DNA of 64,000 bases from Enterococcus gilvus ATCC BAA-350 (GCF_000407545.1 NZ_ASWH01000001.1:1379501-1443500), one strand, 5' to 3'; counted from the stretch's first letter, positions 32,286 through 40,260 are shown. The notes: generated by a model from the letters alone, not told the origin. A program made the numbers and translations.

Positions 32286-32369
32286 GCGGTGGTGTTGGAA
32301 TTGGCAGACAAGCATGACTAAGGATCATGTGAGAGCAATCTCGTGTGGGTTCGAGTCCCATTCGCCGCA
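32286..32369 (+). tRNA. tRNA-Leu (anticodon AAG)
   Basis: Class II tRNA of 84 nt. The acceptor arms GCGGTGG and TCGCCGC pair with two wobbles, with discriminator A at 32369. The D-arm has TTGGAATTGGCAGACAA. The anticodon stem CATGA/TCATG encloses the loop CTAAGGA, giving anticodon AAG (codon CUU). A long variable arm and the T-arm GTGGG-TTCGAGT-CCCAT follow. The 3' CCA is not encoded, as the next bases are TAA. An unmodified A34 is uncommon in bacterial tRNA-Leu. A strong terminator lies 5 nt downstream. Confidence 0.95.
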
Positions 32370-32374
32370 TAAAA

Positions 32375-32417
32375 GGCAACAAACATTGTTTTTTACAGTG
32401 TTTGTTGTCTTTTTTTG
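32375..32417 (+). terminator. Terminator of the tRNA-Leu gene
   Basis: Stem of about 14 bp (GGCAACAAACATTG with CAGTGTTTGTTGTC, two wobbles) followed by a run of eight T. Confidence 0.9.
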
Positions 32418-32604
32418 TTTCCAAATTTGTATAGGCTATATACATGATGAATTAATTTATCTAAAAAAGGATGAATAGCTAATTTAAGATCATTTTGATT
32501 CACTCTGTTTATGGATTTCGAACATAGAAGTTGCTTGTAAAGAAGTCATCGTATAAAATTAAATTATTAAAAATGTGAATTTGCATATTTTGGAGGATGC
32601 GGCA

Positions 32605-33429
32605 ATGGTAGCGATCGGTCAGGTCTTAAAAGAGTTCAGAAAAGAACACGGCATGACACAAAAAGATCTTTCTCAAGGAATCTGCTCCCAGAGTGTTTTG
32701 AGTCGAATTGAGAACGATGAAGAAATTCCCAATATTATTGTAATCCAGCAGCTTTGTCATCGTCTTGGAATTACCATTGACCAGTTGATGCTTGATTTTT
32801 TACCTGAGGAATTATTTTTGCGAAAATATTTTAACAAGATGTTTATGTATTTGCGCGTTGGGAAATATCTTGAGATTCGAACAACATTAGATTATTTAGA
32901 TGAACGCCAAATCACTCATCTTGATAAGGACCGTCAATTGGCTTGCTTTTTTAAAGGGGTTTGTGCCTATTTTATTGATGGTGACCCACATACTGCTTTG
33001 GAGAAAATAAATCTTGGCCTTTCAATTTGTGTATCCAAAAAATATGATGGCTATTTTGATAGTCGAATCTTACTGTTGAGTTTTGCTGGGAAAATGTGTT
33101 CCGTTTTGGGTCAAATGAATGAGGCGCAAGGCTATTACAATCAAAGCTTTGAACTATTCCAAACGATGATGGCGGATTATTCGGAGCGAAGTGAATTAAG
33201 CAATCTTTTTGTTAATTATGGAACGTTTTTAGTTAAACAGGAACGTTTTGACTTGGCTGAGAAAGTCGTGGATATTGGATTGAAATGGAATCGTCAGCAA
33301 TGCAGCTATTATAAATTAAAAGAATTGGTCGAATTAAAAATTCTTATGTTGGAGGCACGAGATGACCTTCATACGGTAATCAATTATAGAAAAATGCTAC
33401 GCGCTTTGGAAAAAATAAAAGATCTGTAA
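32605..33429 (+). CDS. XRE-family regulator with TPR-like C-terminal domain
   Basis: A 274-aa transcription regulator. Residues ~5-65 are an XRE helix-turn-helix (MTQKDLSQGICSQSVLSRIEND). The rest is all-helical and TPR-like (LACFFKGVCAYFIDGDPHTALEKINLGL and similar). This architecture matches peptide-responsive RRNPP regulators such as PlcR and Rgg, but no candidate signal-peptide gene is visible beside it. The ATG at 32605 is preferred over the GTG at 32575 because GGAGGA sits seven bases upstream. The nagA promoter follows immediately, so control of nagA by this protein is possible but unproven. Confidence 0.87.
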   Translation: MVAIGQVLKEFRKEHGMTQKDLSQGICSQSVLSRIENDEEIPNIIVIQQLCHRLGITIDQLMLDFLPEELFLRKYFNKMFMYLRVGKYLEIRTTLDYLDERQITHLDKDRQLACFFKGVCAYFIDGDPHTALEKINLGLSICVSKKYDGYFDSRILLLSFAGKMCSVLGQMNEAQGYYNQSFELFQTMMADYSERSELSNLFVNYGTFLVKQERFDLAEKVVDIGLKWNRQQCSYYKLKELVELKILMLEARDDLHTVINYRKMLRALEKIKDL

Positions 33430-33445
33430 AATGGTCTACACCATT
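33430..33445. promoter_or_regulatory. NagR/DasR-type operator (dre-like) upstream of nagA
   Basis: AATGGTCTACACCATT has perfect 6-bp arms. Its core TGGTCTACACCA differs at one base from the dre consensus TGGTCTAGACCA bound by GntR-family regulators of amino-sugar use. It abuts the -35 of the nagA promoter. Confidence 0.7.
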
Positions 33446-33446
33446 C

Positions 33447-33475
33447 TTGACTTATTGAGGATTCAGGAGTAACTT
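33447..33475 (+). promoter_or_regulatory. nagA promoter
   Basis: TTGACT at 33447-33452, a 17-nt spacer and TAACTT at 33470-33475. It is flanked by a dre-like operator upstream and overlapped at the -10 by a second palindrome. Confidence 0.6.
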
Positions 33476-33484
33476 TAAGTTACT
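33468..33484. promoter_or_regulatory. Perfect 17-bp palindrome overlapping the nagA -10
   Basis: AGTAACTT, one central T, AAGTTACT. It covers the presumed -10 and transcription start, the position of a repressor operator. It has no similarity to the dre site, so it would need a different protein. Confidence 0.5.
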
Positions 33485-33506
33485 ATGAAAAAAGGGAGAA
33501 TTCACA

Positions 33507-34652
33507 ATGAAAACATTTATTTATGCTGACAAATTCTTTTTAAACTCTGGTGTGAAGGGCACAGGCTATTTAGATGTCACTGATGGCATTTTTGGAACAT
33601 ATACGAAGGAAAAACCAGAAGGCGCAGAGATCATTGACCAAAGTGGAAAATGGATCGCTCCTGGACTTGTAGACACACATATTCATGGGTATAAAAATCA
33701 CGATGTGATGGACAATGATGCTGAAGGAATCAAAGTGATGTCTGAAGCACTTCTATCTTGCGGTGTGACAAGTTTCTTGCCAACAACATTAACTTCTACA
33801 AAAGAGCGGTTGAAGGATGTTGCTGAAACAATCGGCAATGTTTATCAAGATGTCGAAGGTGCAAAAATACAAGGTATTTATTTTGAAGGACCTTTCTTTA
33901 CAGAAGAACACAAGGGCGCGCAAAACCCTAGCTATTTTGGTGATCCAGATTTGGATACCTTTCACGAATGGCAGGAAGCTTCAGGCGGCTTGATCAAAAA
34001 AATCGCTTTAGCTCCTGAACGTAAAGGCGTCAAAGAATTCGTGAAAACAGTGACTGATGAAGGCGTAGTTGTTTCATTAGGACACTCAAATGCGACATTG
34101 GAAGAAGCGCAAGAGGCTGTTGAAGCAGGAGCAAGTGTTTTCGTTCATGCATACAATGGTATGCGCGGTTTAAATCATCGTGAACCTGGGATGGTTGGTG
34201 CGTTATTGACCTTGGAGCATGTCTTTTCAGAGTTGATCTGTGACGGTCATCATGTTCATCCGCAAGCTGCCGAAGTGTTAATGGAAAAGGCAGGGCATGA
34301 TCATGTGGCGTTGATTACTGATTGTATGATGGCAGGCGGCATGCCAGACGGCAACTACAATTTAGGTGAATTTCCAGTAGTTGTAAAAGAAGGAACTGCT
34401 CGTCTTGAATCTGGTAATTTGGCTGGTAGTATTTTGAAATTGAAAGAAGCAATCAAAAATGTTGTGGATTGGGATATTGCCACTCCAGAACAAGCGATTA
34501 TGATGGCCTCTTATGTTCCAGCAGTAAGCTGTAAAATTGATGATAAATGCGGCATGATCTCCGAAGGCCGTGCAGCAGACTTTATTGTTTTAGAACCTAA
34601 TATGGAACTTACAGCGACATACTTAGATGGTAAAGAACGTTACCATGCTTAA
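33507..34652 (+). CDS. nagA: N-acetylglucosamine-6-phosphate deacetylase
   Basis: Deacetylates GlcNAc-6-phosphate to glucosamine-6-phosphate in amino-sugar and cell-wall recycling. The protein is 381 aa, amidohydrolase fold. Metal and active-site positions are visible in DTHIHG (H58, H60), YFEGPFF, GHSNAT, VHAYNGM and the catalytic aspartate of ITDCMMAGG. The two-histidine HxH form matches the Bacillus rather than the E. coli enzyme. The ATG at 33507 follows AAGGGAG. nagB is not nearby. The upstream operator suggests GlcNAc-responsive control. Confidence 0.95.
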   Translation: MKTFIYADKFFLNSGVKGTGYLDVTDGIFGTYTKEKPEGAEIIDQSGKWIAPGLVDTHIHGYKNHDVMDNDAEGIKVMSEALLSCGVTSFLPTTLTSTKERLKDVAETIGNVYQDVEGAKIQGIYFEGPFFTEEHKGAQNPSYFGDPDLDTFHEWQEASGGLIKKIALAPERKGVKEFVKTVTDEGVVVSLGHSNATLEEAQEAVEAGASVFVHAYNGMRGLNHREPGMVGALLTLEHVFSELICDGHHVHPQAAEVLMEKAGHDHVALITDCMMAGGMPDGNYNLGEFPVVVKEGTARLESGNLAGSILKLKEAIKNVVDWDIATPEQAIMMASYVPAVSCKIDDKCGMISEGRAADFIVLEPNMELTATYLDGKERYHA

Positions 34653-34667
34653 AAAATAATTCCCTTA

Positions 34668-34698
34668 CTCGATCGTCATCTGATGATCGAGTTTTTTT
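34668..34698 (+). terminator. Terminator of nagA
   Basis: Stem CTCGATC / GATCGAG (extendable inward through a G-T pair) followed by seven T. Confidence 0.85.
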
Positions 34699-34772
34699 AT
34701 GGTAAAATTTTCATCAAAGCCTTTTTCTGTTTGAAGGTAACTTGAATGAAAAACATCCATAGGAGGAATTTT

Positions 34773-35492
34773 ATGAAACCAATAATCGGTGTGTTGCCCT
34801 TATATGACGAAGTAAGTGAAAGTGTGTGGATGCTTCCAGGATATCTCAATCTCGTTGAAGAAAATGGAGGTATTCCGTTAATATTGCCACTTACCGCGAA
34901 CAAAGAAACATGGCAACCTTTTTTGTCCCTATGCGATGGGTTTATTTTTACTGGCGGACAAGACATTGCACCTGCAAGATATAATGAAAAAACAACAGAT
35001 GCTTGTGGCGAAGTAAATCAGCTAAGAGATGAAATGGAATTCCAACTTATGGAAGAAGTGATTGTGCGTGACAAGCCTTTTTTGGCTATTTGCAGAGGGG
35101 CGCAGTTGCTGAATGTCTTCCTTGGCGGAACTCTCTACCAAGATTTAATGAGCGATAATCCTCAAACGATGAATCTGGATCACCATATGGAAGCTCCTTA
35201 TAATCGAACACAGCATCAAGTGGAATTAATTGAAAACAGTCTGCTTCATAAAATTTTAGAGAGACATTATTTAGGAGTAAATAGTTATCATCATCAAGCA
35301 ATAAAGAAATTGGGGAAGGAATTGAAGGTAACTGCGTTATCCCCTGACGGACTAGCAGAAGGAGTATTCATTCCTAAAGCAAGTTTTGCTTTAGGGGTCC
35401 AATGGCATCCTGAATTCTTTTCAGCAACAACATCGGTAAATCAGGCGATAATCAAAGCTTTTTTTGAAGCCTGTGAAAGAAAGCATTCCTAA
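34773..35492 (+). CDS. Class I glutamine amidotransferase (gamma-glutamyl-GABA hydrolase family, PuuD-like)
   Basis: A 239-aa peptidase C26 family protein that hydrolyses gamma-glutamyl amide bonds. The family pattern is complete: FTGGQDIAPARY, the nucleophile elbow AICRGAQLLNVFLGG with catalytic Cys, SYHHQAIKKLG, and QWHPEFF with the catalytic His and Glu. The ATG at 34773 has AGGAGG six bases upstream. The rest of a putrescine-degradation pathway is not nearby, so the substrate remains open. It is a single-gene unit. Confidence 0.88.
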   Translation: MKPIIGVLPLYDEVSESVWMLPGYLNLVEENGGIPLILPLTANKETWQPFLSLCDGFIFTGGQDIAPARYNEKTTDACGEVNQLRDEMEFQLMEEVIVRDKPFLAICRGAQLLNVFLGGTLYQDLMSDNPQTMNLDHHMEAPYNRTQHQVELIENSLLHKILERHYLGVNSYHHQAIKKLGKELKVTALSPDGLAEGVFIPKASFALGVQWHPEFFSATTSVNQAIIKAFFEACERKHS

Positions 35493-35640
35493 ACAACAAC
35501 TCAATTTTAATTATTAAAATTGGGCGATTATTTTTGCTGGCTTATGGCATCCTTCGTTGGCTTTTGTTCGGGTTATGTTAAACTAAAATGGAAAAGAGCC
35601 GCTATTTTGATTAGCGTGGAAAAATGAGGAGGAACGCTGT

Positions 35641-36342
35641 GTGTCATATATTCATGTGATTGATGAGAGTAAACATTACAAAATGGGCGAAACCGTCATC
35701 AAGGCCAATGAAAAAATAAATTTTTCAATTGAACGAGGTGAGGTAGCAGTCATTCTCGGCCCAAGTGGTGCAGGAAAATCGACTGTGCTTAATATATTAG
35801 GTGGAATGGATAATTGTGATGAAGGGCAAGTCATTGTCGATGGGACAGACATTGCTGCTTTTAGCGATAAGGAATTGACCACGTATAGGAGAAATGATGT
35901 GGGATTTGTTTTTCAATTCTACAATTTAGTTCCGAATTTGACGGCTAAAGAAAATGTCGAACTGGCTTCTCAGATCGTTACCGATGCATTAGAGCCTGAG
36001 TCAGTGTTGCATTCAGTTGGACTGGGGAAACGGATGGATAATTTTCCTGCCCAATTATCTGGCGGTGAACAGCAGAGGGTAACCATTGCGCGAGCATTAG
36101 CGAAGCGACCAAAACTATTATTATGTGATGAGCCGACAGGAGCGTTAGATTTTGAAACAGGAAAACAAATTTTAAAGATTCTTCAAGACACGGCTCGGGA
36201 CAATGGGACAACAGTTGTGATCATAACGCATAATTCAGCGATCGCTCCAATGGCAGATCGTGTCATTCGGATCAATGATGCACGTGTACGCAGTGAAGAA
36301 TTAAATGATGCCCCTCAATCAATTGAAGATATTCAATGGTAA
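35641..36342 (+). CDS. ABC transporter ATP-binding protein (MacB/LolD-like), without adjacent permease
   Basis: A 233-aa ATPase. Walker A is GPSGAGKST, the signature LSGGEQQRVTIARAL and Walker B LLLCDEPTGALD. The similarity is to the MacB/LolD/FtsE class, whose ATPases normally pair with an FtsX/MacB-type permease encoded just downstream. Here the next gene is on the opposite strand and unrelated, and only ~90 nt of non-coding sequence separates them. The partner must be elsewhere or lost. The start is GTG at 35641 with a strong GAGGAGGA upstream. Confidence 0.9.
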   Translation: MSYIHVIDESKHYKMGETVIKANEKINFSIERGEVAVILGPSGAGKSTVLNILGGMDNCDEGQVIVDGTDIAAFSDKELTTYRRNDVGFVFQFYNLVPNLTAKENVELASQIVTDALEPESVLHSVGLGKRMDNFPAQLSGGEQQRVTIARALAKRPKLLLCDEPTGALDFETGKQILKILQDTARDNGTTVVIITHNSAIAPMADRVIRINDARVRSEELNDAPQSIEDIQW

Positions 36343-36399
36343 TTTTTCAAAAACATGTATTCTGTACTCGAACAACAAATTCGCTTTTTATCCGGACCA

Positions 36400-36413
36400 T
36401 CCACTTAAGTGGA
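36400..36413. repeat. Perfect 14-bp palindrome downstream of the ABC ATPase gene
   Basis: TCCACTTAAGTGGA, enclosed by the outer pair TTTATCC / GGATAAA, between the ATPase stop and the terminator. Function unknown; possibly part of the 3' hairpin. Confidence 0.5.
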
Positions 36414-36419
36414 TAAAAT

Positions 36420-36456
36420 AAAGGACCAGACTCATTTAAGAGAATGGTCCTTTATT
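36420..36456. terminator. Bidirectional terminator between the ABC ATPase and FUSC-like genes
   Basis: Stem AAAGGACCA / TGGTCCTTT around a 16-nt loop with A/T-rich flanks. It overlaps the end of the minus-strand gene. Confidence 0.75.
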
Positions 36457-37025
36457 TGTTTTCGTACATCGTAGAGCATTTTATTCAAGTCTGCTTCTTT
36501 TTTTCTCAGCTCCACTAAATCTTCTTTTATTTGTTTTTCCCTCTCATTTGATTGGGGTGTGATCGCACCATTCAAGGAAATGCCTATGATTGTTCCAATA
36601 AATGTATCCAAAACGCGATTTAGCGCGTAAAGAAAGGATTCCCCTTGAGGAATACTCAAAGCAATCAACAGCATGGTAGCGATCGCTGAAATGATTCCTG
36701 AGTTATTATTGATTCCGTCAGAAACTACGATGACTAAGATAACAAATAGTGGTAAGACAAATAATTCTACGAAAAATTCATTGTTAAAAAAGGCTTGTAC
36801 GTAGTAGAAAATTAACGCCAATAATCCTCCTAACGAATTTCCTAAAACGCGTGAACGGCCAAATGATATACTTGTAGTTAAATCTTGACGCAGAGAAAAA
36901 ACAGCAGCTAACGCGGCGATCAACGGTGATCCACGATCTGTTACGTGGAATAATAGAATGCACAGCATAACAGCTAATGCAGTTTTCATCGTTCGCATTC
37001 CTAAACGAAAACGACCAATATGCAA
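36432..37025 (-). CDS. Aromatic acid exporter family (ArAE/FUSC-like) membrane protein
   Basis: About 197 aa, with four hydrophobic helices in the first ~140 residues (TALAVMLCILLF and the stretches FVLPLFVILVIVV and AIATMLLIALSIP). A short coiled tail EREKQIKEDLVELRKKEADL follows. The pattern DRGSPLIAALAAVFSLRQDLT and RVLDTFIGTIIGISLN is that of small ArAE_1/FUSC membrane proteins, presumed efflux components. I take the TTG ending at 37025 as start because GGGAGG lies five bases before it. The open frame extends further but without a ribosome site. Confidence 0.83.
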   Translation of the reverse strand: MHIGRFRLGMRTMKTALAVMLCILLFHVTDRGSPLIAALAAVFSLRQDLTTSISFGRSRVLGNSLGGLLALIFYYVQAFFNNEFFVELFVLPLFVILVIVVSDGINNNSGIISAIATMLLIALSIPQGESFLYALNRVLDTFIGTIIGISLNGAITPQSNEREKQIKEDLVELRKKEADLNKMLYDVRKQIKDHSLK

Positions 37026-37051
37026 TTTTTCCTCCCACTTTCTTTTCTTTA

Positions 37052-37080
37052 TATCTAATAGTTTAGCCGAAATTTGGCAA
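37052..37080 (-). promoter_or_regulatory. Promoter of the FUSC-like gene
   Basis: On the minus strand: TTGCCA (37075-37080), a 17-nt spacer, TAGATA (37052-37057). The -35 overlaps the T-tract of the upstream gene's terminator. Confidence 0.5.
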
Positions 37081-37115
37081 AAAAACAAAAGGCATCGACT
37101 AATCAATGCCTTTTG
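37079..37115 (-). terminator. Terminator of the Gfo/Idh/MocA gene
   Basis: Stem AAAAGGCAT / ATGCCTTTT, followed on the minus strand by a T-run (37079-37086). Confidence 0.85.
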
Positions 37116-37122
37116 TTCGAAA

Positions 37123-38082
37123 TTATTTCTCTATTTGCCATTTTTGGTGCATCTGATCTAGAATGTCAATCACATCTTTCGTAAAAAAGAGGGACTTATT
37201 TGGTCTTTCCCCGTGAATCATTTGAACCATGTTCTCAATTTCATAGTTCATGGCATTACTGGTAAAGCCAGATTCAATCCATTCTTTTGTTCCATCGTTA
37301 AAAACTAGTTCCGCTTTATCAGCGCGTGGATAATCTTCGACAGTAAGGTAGCCATTTTCAAAAGCAACGATTCCTTTTTTAGGCATTTTCGCTTGGAAGG
37401 TTAAGCTGATCGAGGCAAGCTCTTGTTTCTCATTTTGTAAAATCGTTACCGATTGTTCATCTACACCCGTGGAAAAAGGAACCATCGTTGAGGCGATCAC
37501 GGTTGGCTGCTCAGACATGAACCAACGTGCAAATGAAACGGCATAGGTCCCAATGTCCAGTAATGCTCCGCCGGCTAATTCTGGATTGAAAAAGCGGTTG
37601 GTAGGATCAGGATCTTTATAGCTTCCAAAAGGAGCCTGAATCATTTTTAATTTTCCTAATTTTCCACTGTCCATTAACGTATGAAGTTCTTGGTACAAAG
37701 GCATGTTAAAGATTGTCATTGCCTCTGCCAAAATCAATTGATTCTTTTCGGCTAACGCAATCGCTTCTTGTAGTTCAGCAAGGGTCATAGTGATCGCCTT
37801 TTCGCATAATACATGTTTTCCAGCCTCTAAAGCTTGAATAATATGTTGATGATGTTGGCGATTTGGCACAGCTATATATATAATAGAGATAGCTTCATCA
37901 GCCAACATTTCCTGATAACTACCATAAGCCTTCGCGATGCCATATTCTTTTGCAAATTTTTCTGCTTTTTCAAGCGTCCGTGAAGCACAAGCAGTCAAGC
38001 TGCTCGTAGTTTGGTTAAAATTCTCAGCAAAATCGTGTGCGATATCGCCAAGTCCAACGATTCCCCATTGTAATTCTGTCAT
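37123..38082 (-). CDS. Gfo/Idh/MocA-family NAD(P)-dependent oxidoreductase
   Basis: A 319-aa dehydrogenase acting on an unknown sugar or polyol. It has an N-terminal Rossmann domain with GLGDIAHDFAENF and the family motif HVLCEKAITM, where the usual EKP is EKA. A C-terminal alpha/beta domain contains GGALLDIGTYAV. The ATG ending at 38082 is chosen because AGGAGGA lies just upstream; the frame runs 51 bases further without a ribosome site. It is a single-gene unit with a large inverted repeat in its promoter region. Confidence 0.9.
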   Translation of the reverse strand: MTELQWGIVGLGDIAHDFAENFNQTTSSLTACASRTLEKAEKFAKEYGIAKAYGSYQEMLADEAISIIYIAVPNRQHHQHIIQALEAGKHVLCEKAITMTLAELQEAIALAEKNQLILAEAMTIFNMPLYQELHTLMDSGKLGKLKMIQAPFGSYKDPDPTNRFFNPELAGGALLDIGTYAVSFARWFMSEQPTVIASTMVPFSTGVDEQSVTILQNEKQELASISLTFQAKMPKKGIVAFENGYLTVEDYPRADKAELVFNDGTKEWIESGFTSNAMNYEIENMVQMIHGERPNKSLFFTKDVIDILDQMHQKWQIEK

Positions 38083-38118
38083 ATTGGTCCTCCTAAGATA
38101 GTCTCTTTTTAATTTTGC

Positions 38119-38156
38119 AAGTTGAACTATCAATTAAATAAAGCCGTGTTCAACTT
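38119..38156. promoter_or_regulatory. Large inverted repeat in the Gfo/Idh/MocA promoter
   Basis: Perfect 9-bp arms AAGTTGAAC (38119-38127) and GTTCAACTT (38148-38156) separated by 20 nt. On the minus strand one arm contains TTGAAC and the other lies next to GATAGT 16 nt away, so the arms bracket a plausible promoter. Confidence 0.55.
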
Positions 38157-38303
38157 ATTTTTTGATGAAGTGTGTATAAAAATAGAAAAAAGATTGAAGC
38201 TTTTCTCAAATTATAGCAGTAAATATTAAAATAGTTCAATCCATTTGCCAAAGTGGTGTATTTTTTCTGAAAAATCAGTAGAATAGATAAGGAGGGATTT
38301 TTC

Positions 38304-38837
38304 GTGAATCAAATTTATTTGGATTTAGTAATGAGTGCGATTTTTGAACAATTTCATTCAGAACAAGATTTTTATCAAGATTACTTAGGAGTCAATGACG
38401 TTCAATGGCAACAGTGGAAGGCTGGTCAGAACAATTTATCACCGGAAGCAAATCAAAAAATCAAAAACTTATTCAGTGATTATGAATGGATGTTAAGTCA
38501 AAAAGTCATTCGACAAACGTTTTTGTTCCCCGAAAAGCGCCCGACGGCAGTTGCTGAATATCGTGAGATGAAGACGATTATTGCGCAGCAGTGGATTGCC
38601 AGTGGATTGGCCCAAGTCGAAATGATCCCATTCAAAAACAAAAATGAAGAAGAGAATCATGATTATATCGATTTACGTATAACGATCGATTATGACAATT
38701 GGGGCTATAGTGATATACTGAGTTTTCGTTTGCCGGCACATATTCAAAATCAAATTGCCAGTGCACACAAGAAAACCGCACTGCTTGACTGGGTAAACGA
38801 AAAGTTAACGGAAACATACACGTCATTAGACGATTAA
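38304..38837 (+). CDS. Uncharacterised conserved-looking protein
   Basis: A 177-aa soluble protein that I do not recognise. The N-terminal part is helical (FEQFHSEQDFYQDYLGVNDVQWQ). A middle section, AVAEYREMKTIIAQQWIASGL, precedes a beta-rich acidic stretch, DYIDLRITIDYDNWGYSDIL. There is no signal peptide or metal-binding motif. The start is GTG at 38304 with GGAGGGA upstream. It lies 16 nt before the M15 carboxypeptidase gene and is probably co-transcribed with it and the GH73 gene, which hints at an envelope-linked role. Confidence 0.7.
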   Translation: MNQIYLDLVMSAIFEQFHSEQDFYQDYLGVNDVQWQQWKAGQNNLSPEANQKIKNLFSDYEWMLSQKVIRQTFLFPEKRPTAVAEYREMKTIIAQQWIASGLAQVEMIPFKNKNEEENHDYIDLRITIDYDNWGYSDILSFRLPAHIQNQIASAHKKTALLDWVNEKLTETYTSLDD

Positions 38838-38853
38838 CGAGAGGATTTTTAAA

Positions 38854-39636
38854 TTGAAAAAAACAGTAGGACTACTTTCAGTCATAATTATGATCGGAAT
38901 GACCGCGTATTCACTTTTTTATAGTGCACCTGCTGAGACAGATGCTCAAAAAGCGACGGCAACGACCTATTCATTCGAAAAGAAAACGGCTGCTAAGAAG
39001 AAGAATGCTGTGCAAGAAGCGCTGCCTAATTCTAATGCAAAAGATTGGAATCTTGTGTTAGTAGGCCCAAAAAATAAAATAGAGAATGAAGTTCCTGAAA
39101 GTCAGTTGGCTACATTATCAGATAACAGTCATCAAGTCGACAGTCGCATCGCGAAAGATTATGAAGCTTTTTCCGAAGCGGCAACAAAAGCAGGATTCCC
39201 TTTAGTCATCGTCTCAGCATTTCGTTCTGTGGAGTCTCAAAAAGAGGTTTTTGAGACAAATGTCAATGGATTGGTGAGTGGGAATGGGATGAGCGAAGAA
39301 GAAGCAACTGCGAAAACCAAGGAAACCATTACCGAACCTGGCTATAGTGAGCACCATACGGGTCTTGCAGTAGATATCGTCGATCAAAATTGGTATAACT
39401 CCTATTCAACTCAAGTATTAGATGCTTCTTACGGGGATCAACCTGGAGCAAAATGGATCGCTGAGAACGCACCAAAATATGGATTTATCATTCGCTATCC
39501 AAAAGATCGCCAAGACATCACTGGTATCACGTATGAGCCGTGGCATATTCGATATGTAGGCAAGAAAAATGCGGAATATATCACGGAACATCATTTAACT
39601 TTAGAAGAATTTTTGAAACAGTTATCAGCTAAATAA
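38854..39636 (+). CDS. M15-family D-alanyl-D-alanine carboxypeptidase (VanY-like)
   Basis: Secreted or membrane-anchored zinc peptidase, 260 aa, that trims D-Ala from peptidoglycan stems. Residues ~4-24 form a signal/anchor segment, then a Lys/Ala-rich linker. The M15B core has VSAFRSVESQKEVF, the zinc-ligand motif SEHHTGLAVDI and the catalytic EPWHIRYVG. The start is TTG at 38854 with GAGAGG nine bases upstream. The gene is next to a GH73 glucosaminidase. VanY-type enzymes contribute to glycopeptide tolerance in van clusters, but no van genes are present and this looks like a housekeeping homologue. Confidence 0.92.
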   Translation: MKKTVGLLSVIIMIGMTAYSLFYSAPAETDAQKATATTYSFEKKTAAKKKNAVQEALPNSNAKDWNLVLVGPKNKIENEVPESQLATLSDNSHQVDSRIAKDYEAFSEAATKAGFPLVIVSAFRSVESQKEVFETNVNGLVSGNGMSEEEATAKTKETITEPGYSEHHTGLAVDIVDQNWYNSYSTQVLDASYGDQPGAKWIAENAPKYGFIIRYPKDRQDITGITYEPWHIRYVGKKNAEYITEHHLTLEEFLKQLSAK

Positions 39637-39645
39637 GGAGGCATT

Positions 39646-40260
39646 ATGCCTAAGAAAAATTATAAAAAACGGAAGTCCAATCTATCGATCCCGCTGATTT
39701 TTGCGGGAATCTTGATTATTGGGGTAGCTTTCGTTTTTTCTTTACATTCACTATCAGATTTTGGCGTAGAGGATACTCAAAAGGAAGAAAATTTGTCTCG
39801 GCAAGAATTTGTTGAAAAGTTGGCACCACATGCGAAGGAATTGCAACAAGGCTATGGTGTCCTGCCAAGTATCATCTTAGGTCAAGCTATTCTAGAATCT
39901 AATTGGGGACAATCACAATTGGCAAGTGAATACAAAAATCTATTTGGTATTAAAGCCTCTGGAAATCAACCAAAAATCAGCCTTGAAACAAAGGAATATA
40001 TGAATGAGCAGTGGATTACTATCCAAGGAGATTTTAAAGTTTATTCTACATGGGAAGAATCTTTAGATGACCATACCATGCTTTTTGTAAATGGGACAAA
40101 TTGGAATCCTCAGCTTTACGCGGGTGTTTTAACAGCGACGGATTATAAACAGGCGGCTCAAGCATTGCAAACTGCTGGGTATGCGACAGATCCCGATTAT
40201 GCAAATAAAATTATATCCGTGATTGAAACGTATAACTTGGATAGATACGATCATTCATAG
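39646..40260 (+). CDS. GH73 N-acetylglucosaminidase (membrane-anchored autolysin)
   Basis: Peptidoglycan hydrolase of 204 aa. A basic N-terminus and one hydrophobic helix (about residues 14-33, IPLIFAGILIIGVAFVF) anchor it. The GH73 domain carries PSIILGQAILESNWGQS, whose Glu is the expected catalytic acid, and then LFGIKAS and FKVYSTWEESLDDH. No LysM or other wall-binding repeats follow, so it is a short, membrane-tethered form. The ATG at 39646 follows AAGGAGG and lies 9 nt after the carboxypeptidase gene. Confidence 0.93.
   Translation: MPKKNYKKRKSNLSIPLIFAGILIIGVAFVFSLHSLSDFGVEDTQKEENLSRQEFVEKLAPHAKELQQGYGVLPSIILGQAILESNWGQSQLASEYKNLFGIKASGNQPKISLETKEYMNEQWITIQGDFKVYSTWEESLDDHTMLFVNGTNWNPQLYAGVLTATDYKQAAQALQTAGYATDPDYANKIISVIETYNLDRYDHS

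Noticed and set aside
38854..39636. Part of a vancomycin-resistance (van) cluster
   Set aside because: The M15 carboxypeptidase is VanY-like, but there are no vanHAX, vanRS or vanT/C genes around it, so it is treated as a housekeeping enzyme.
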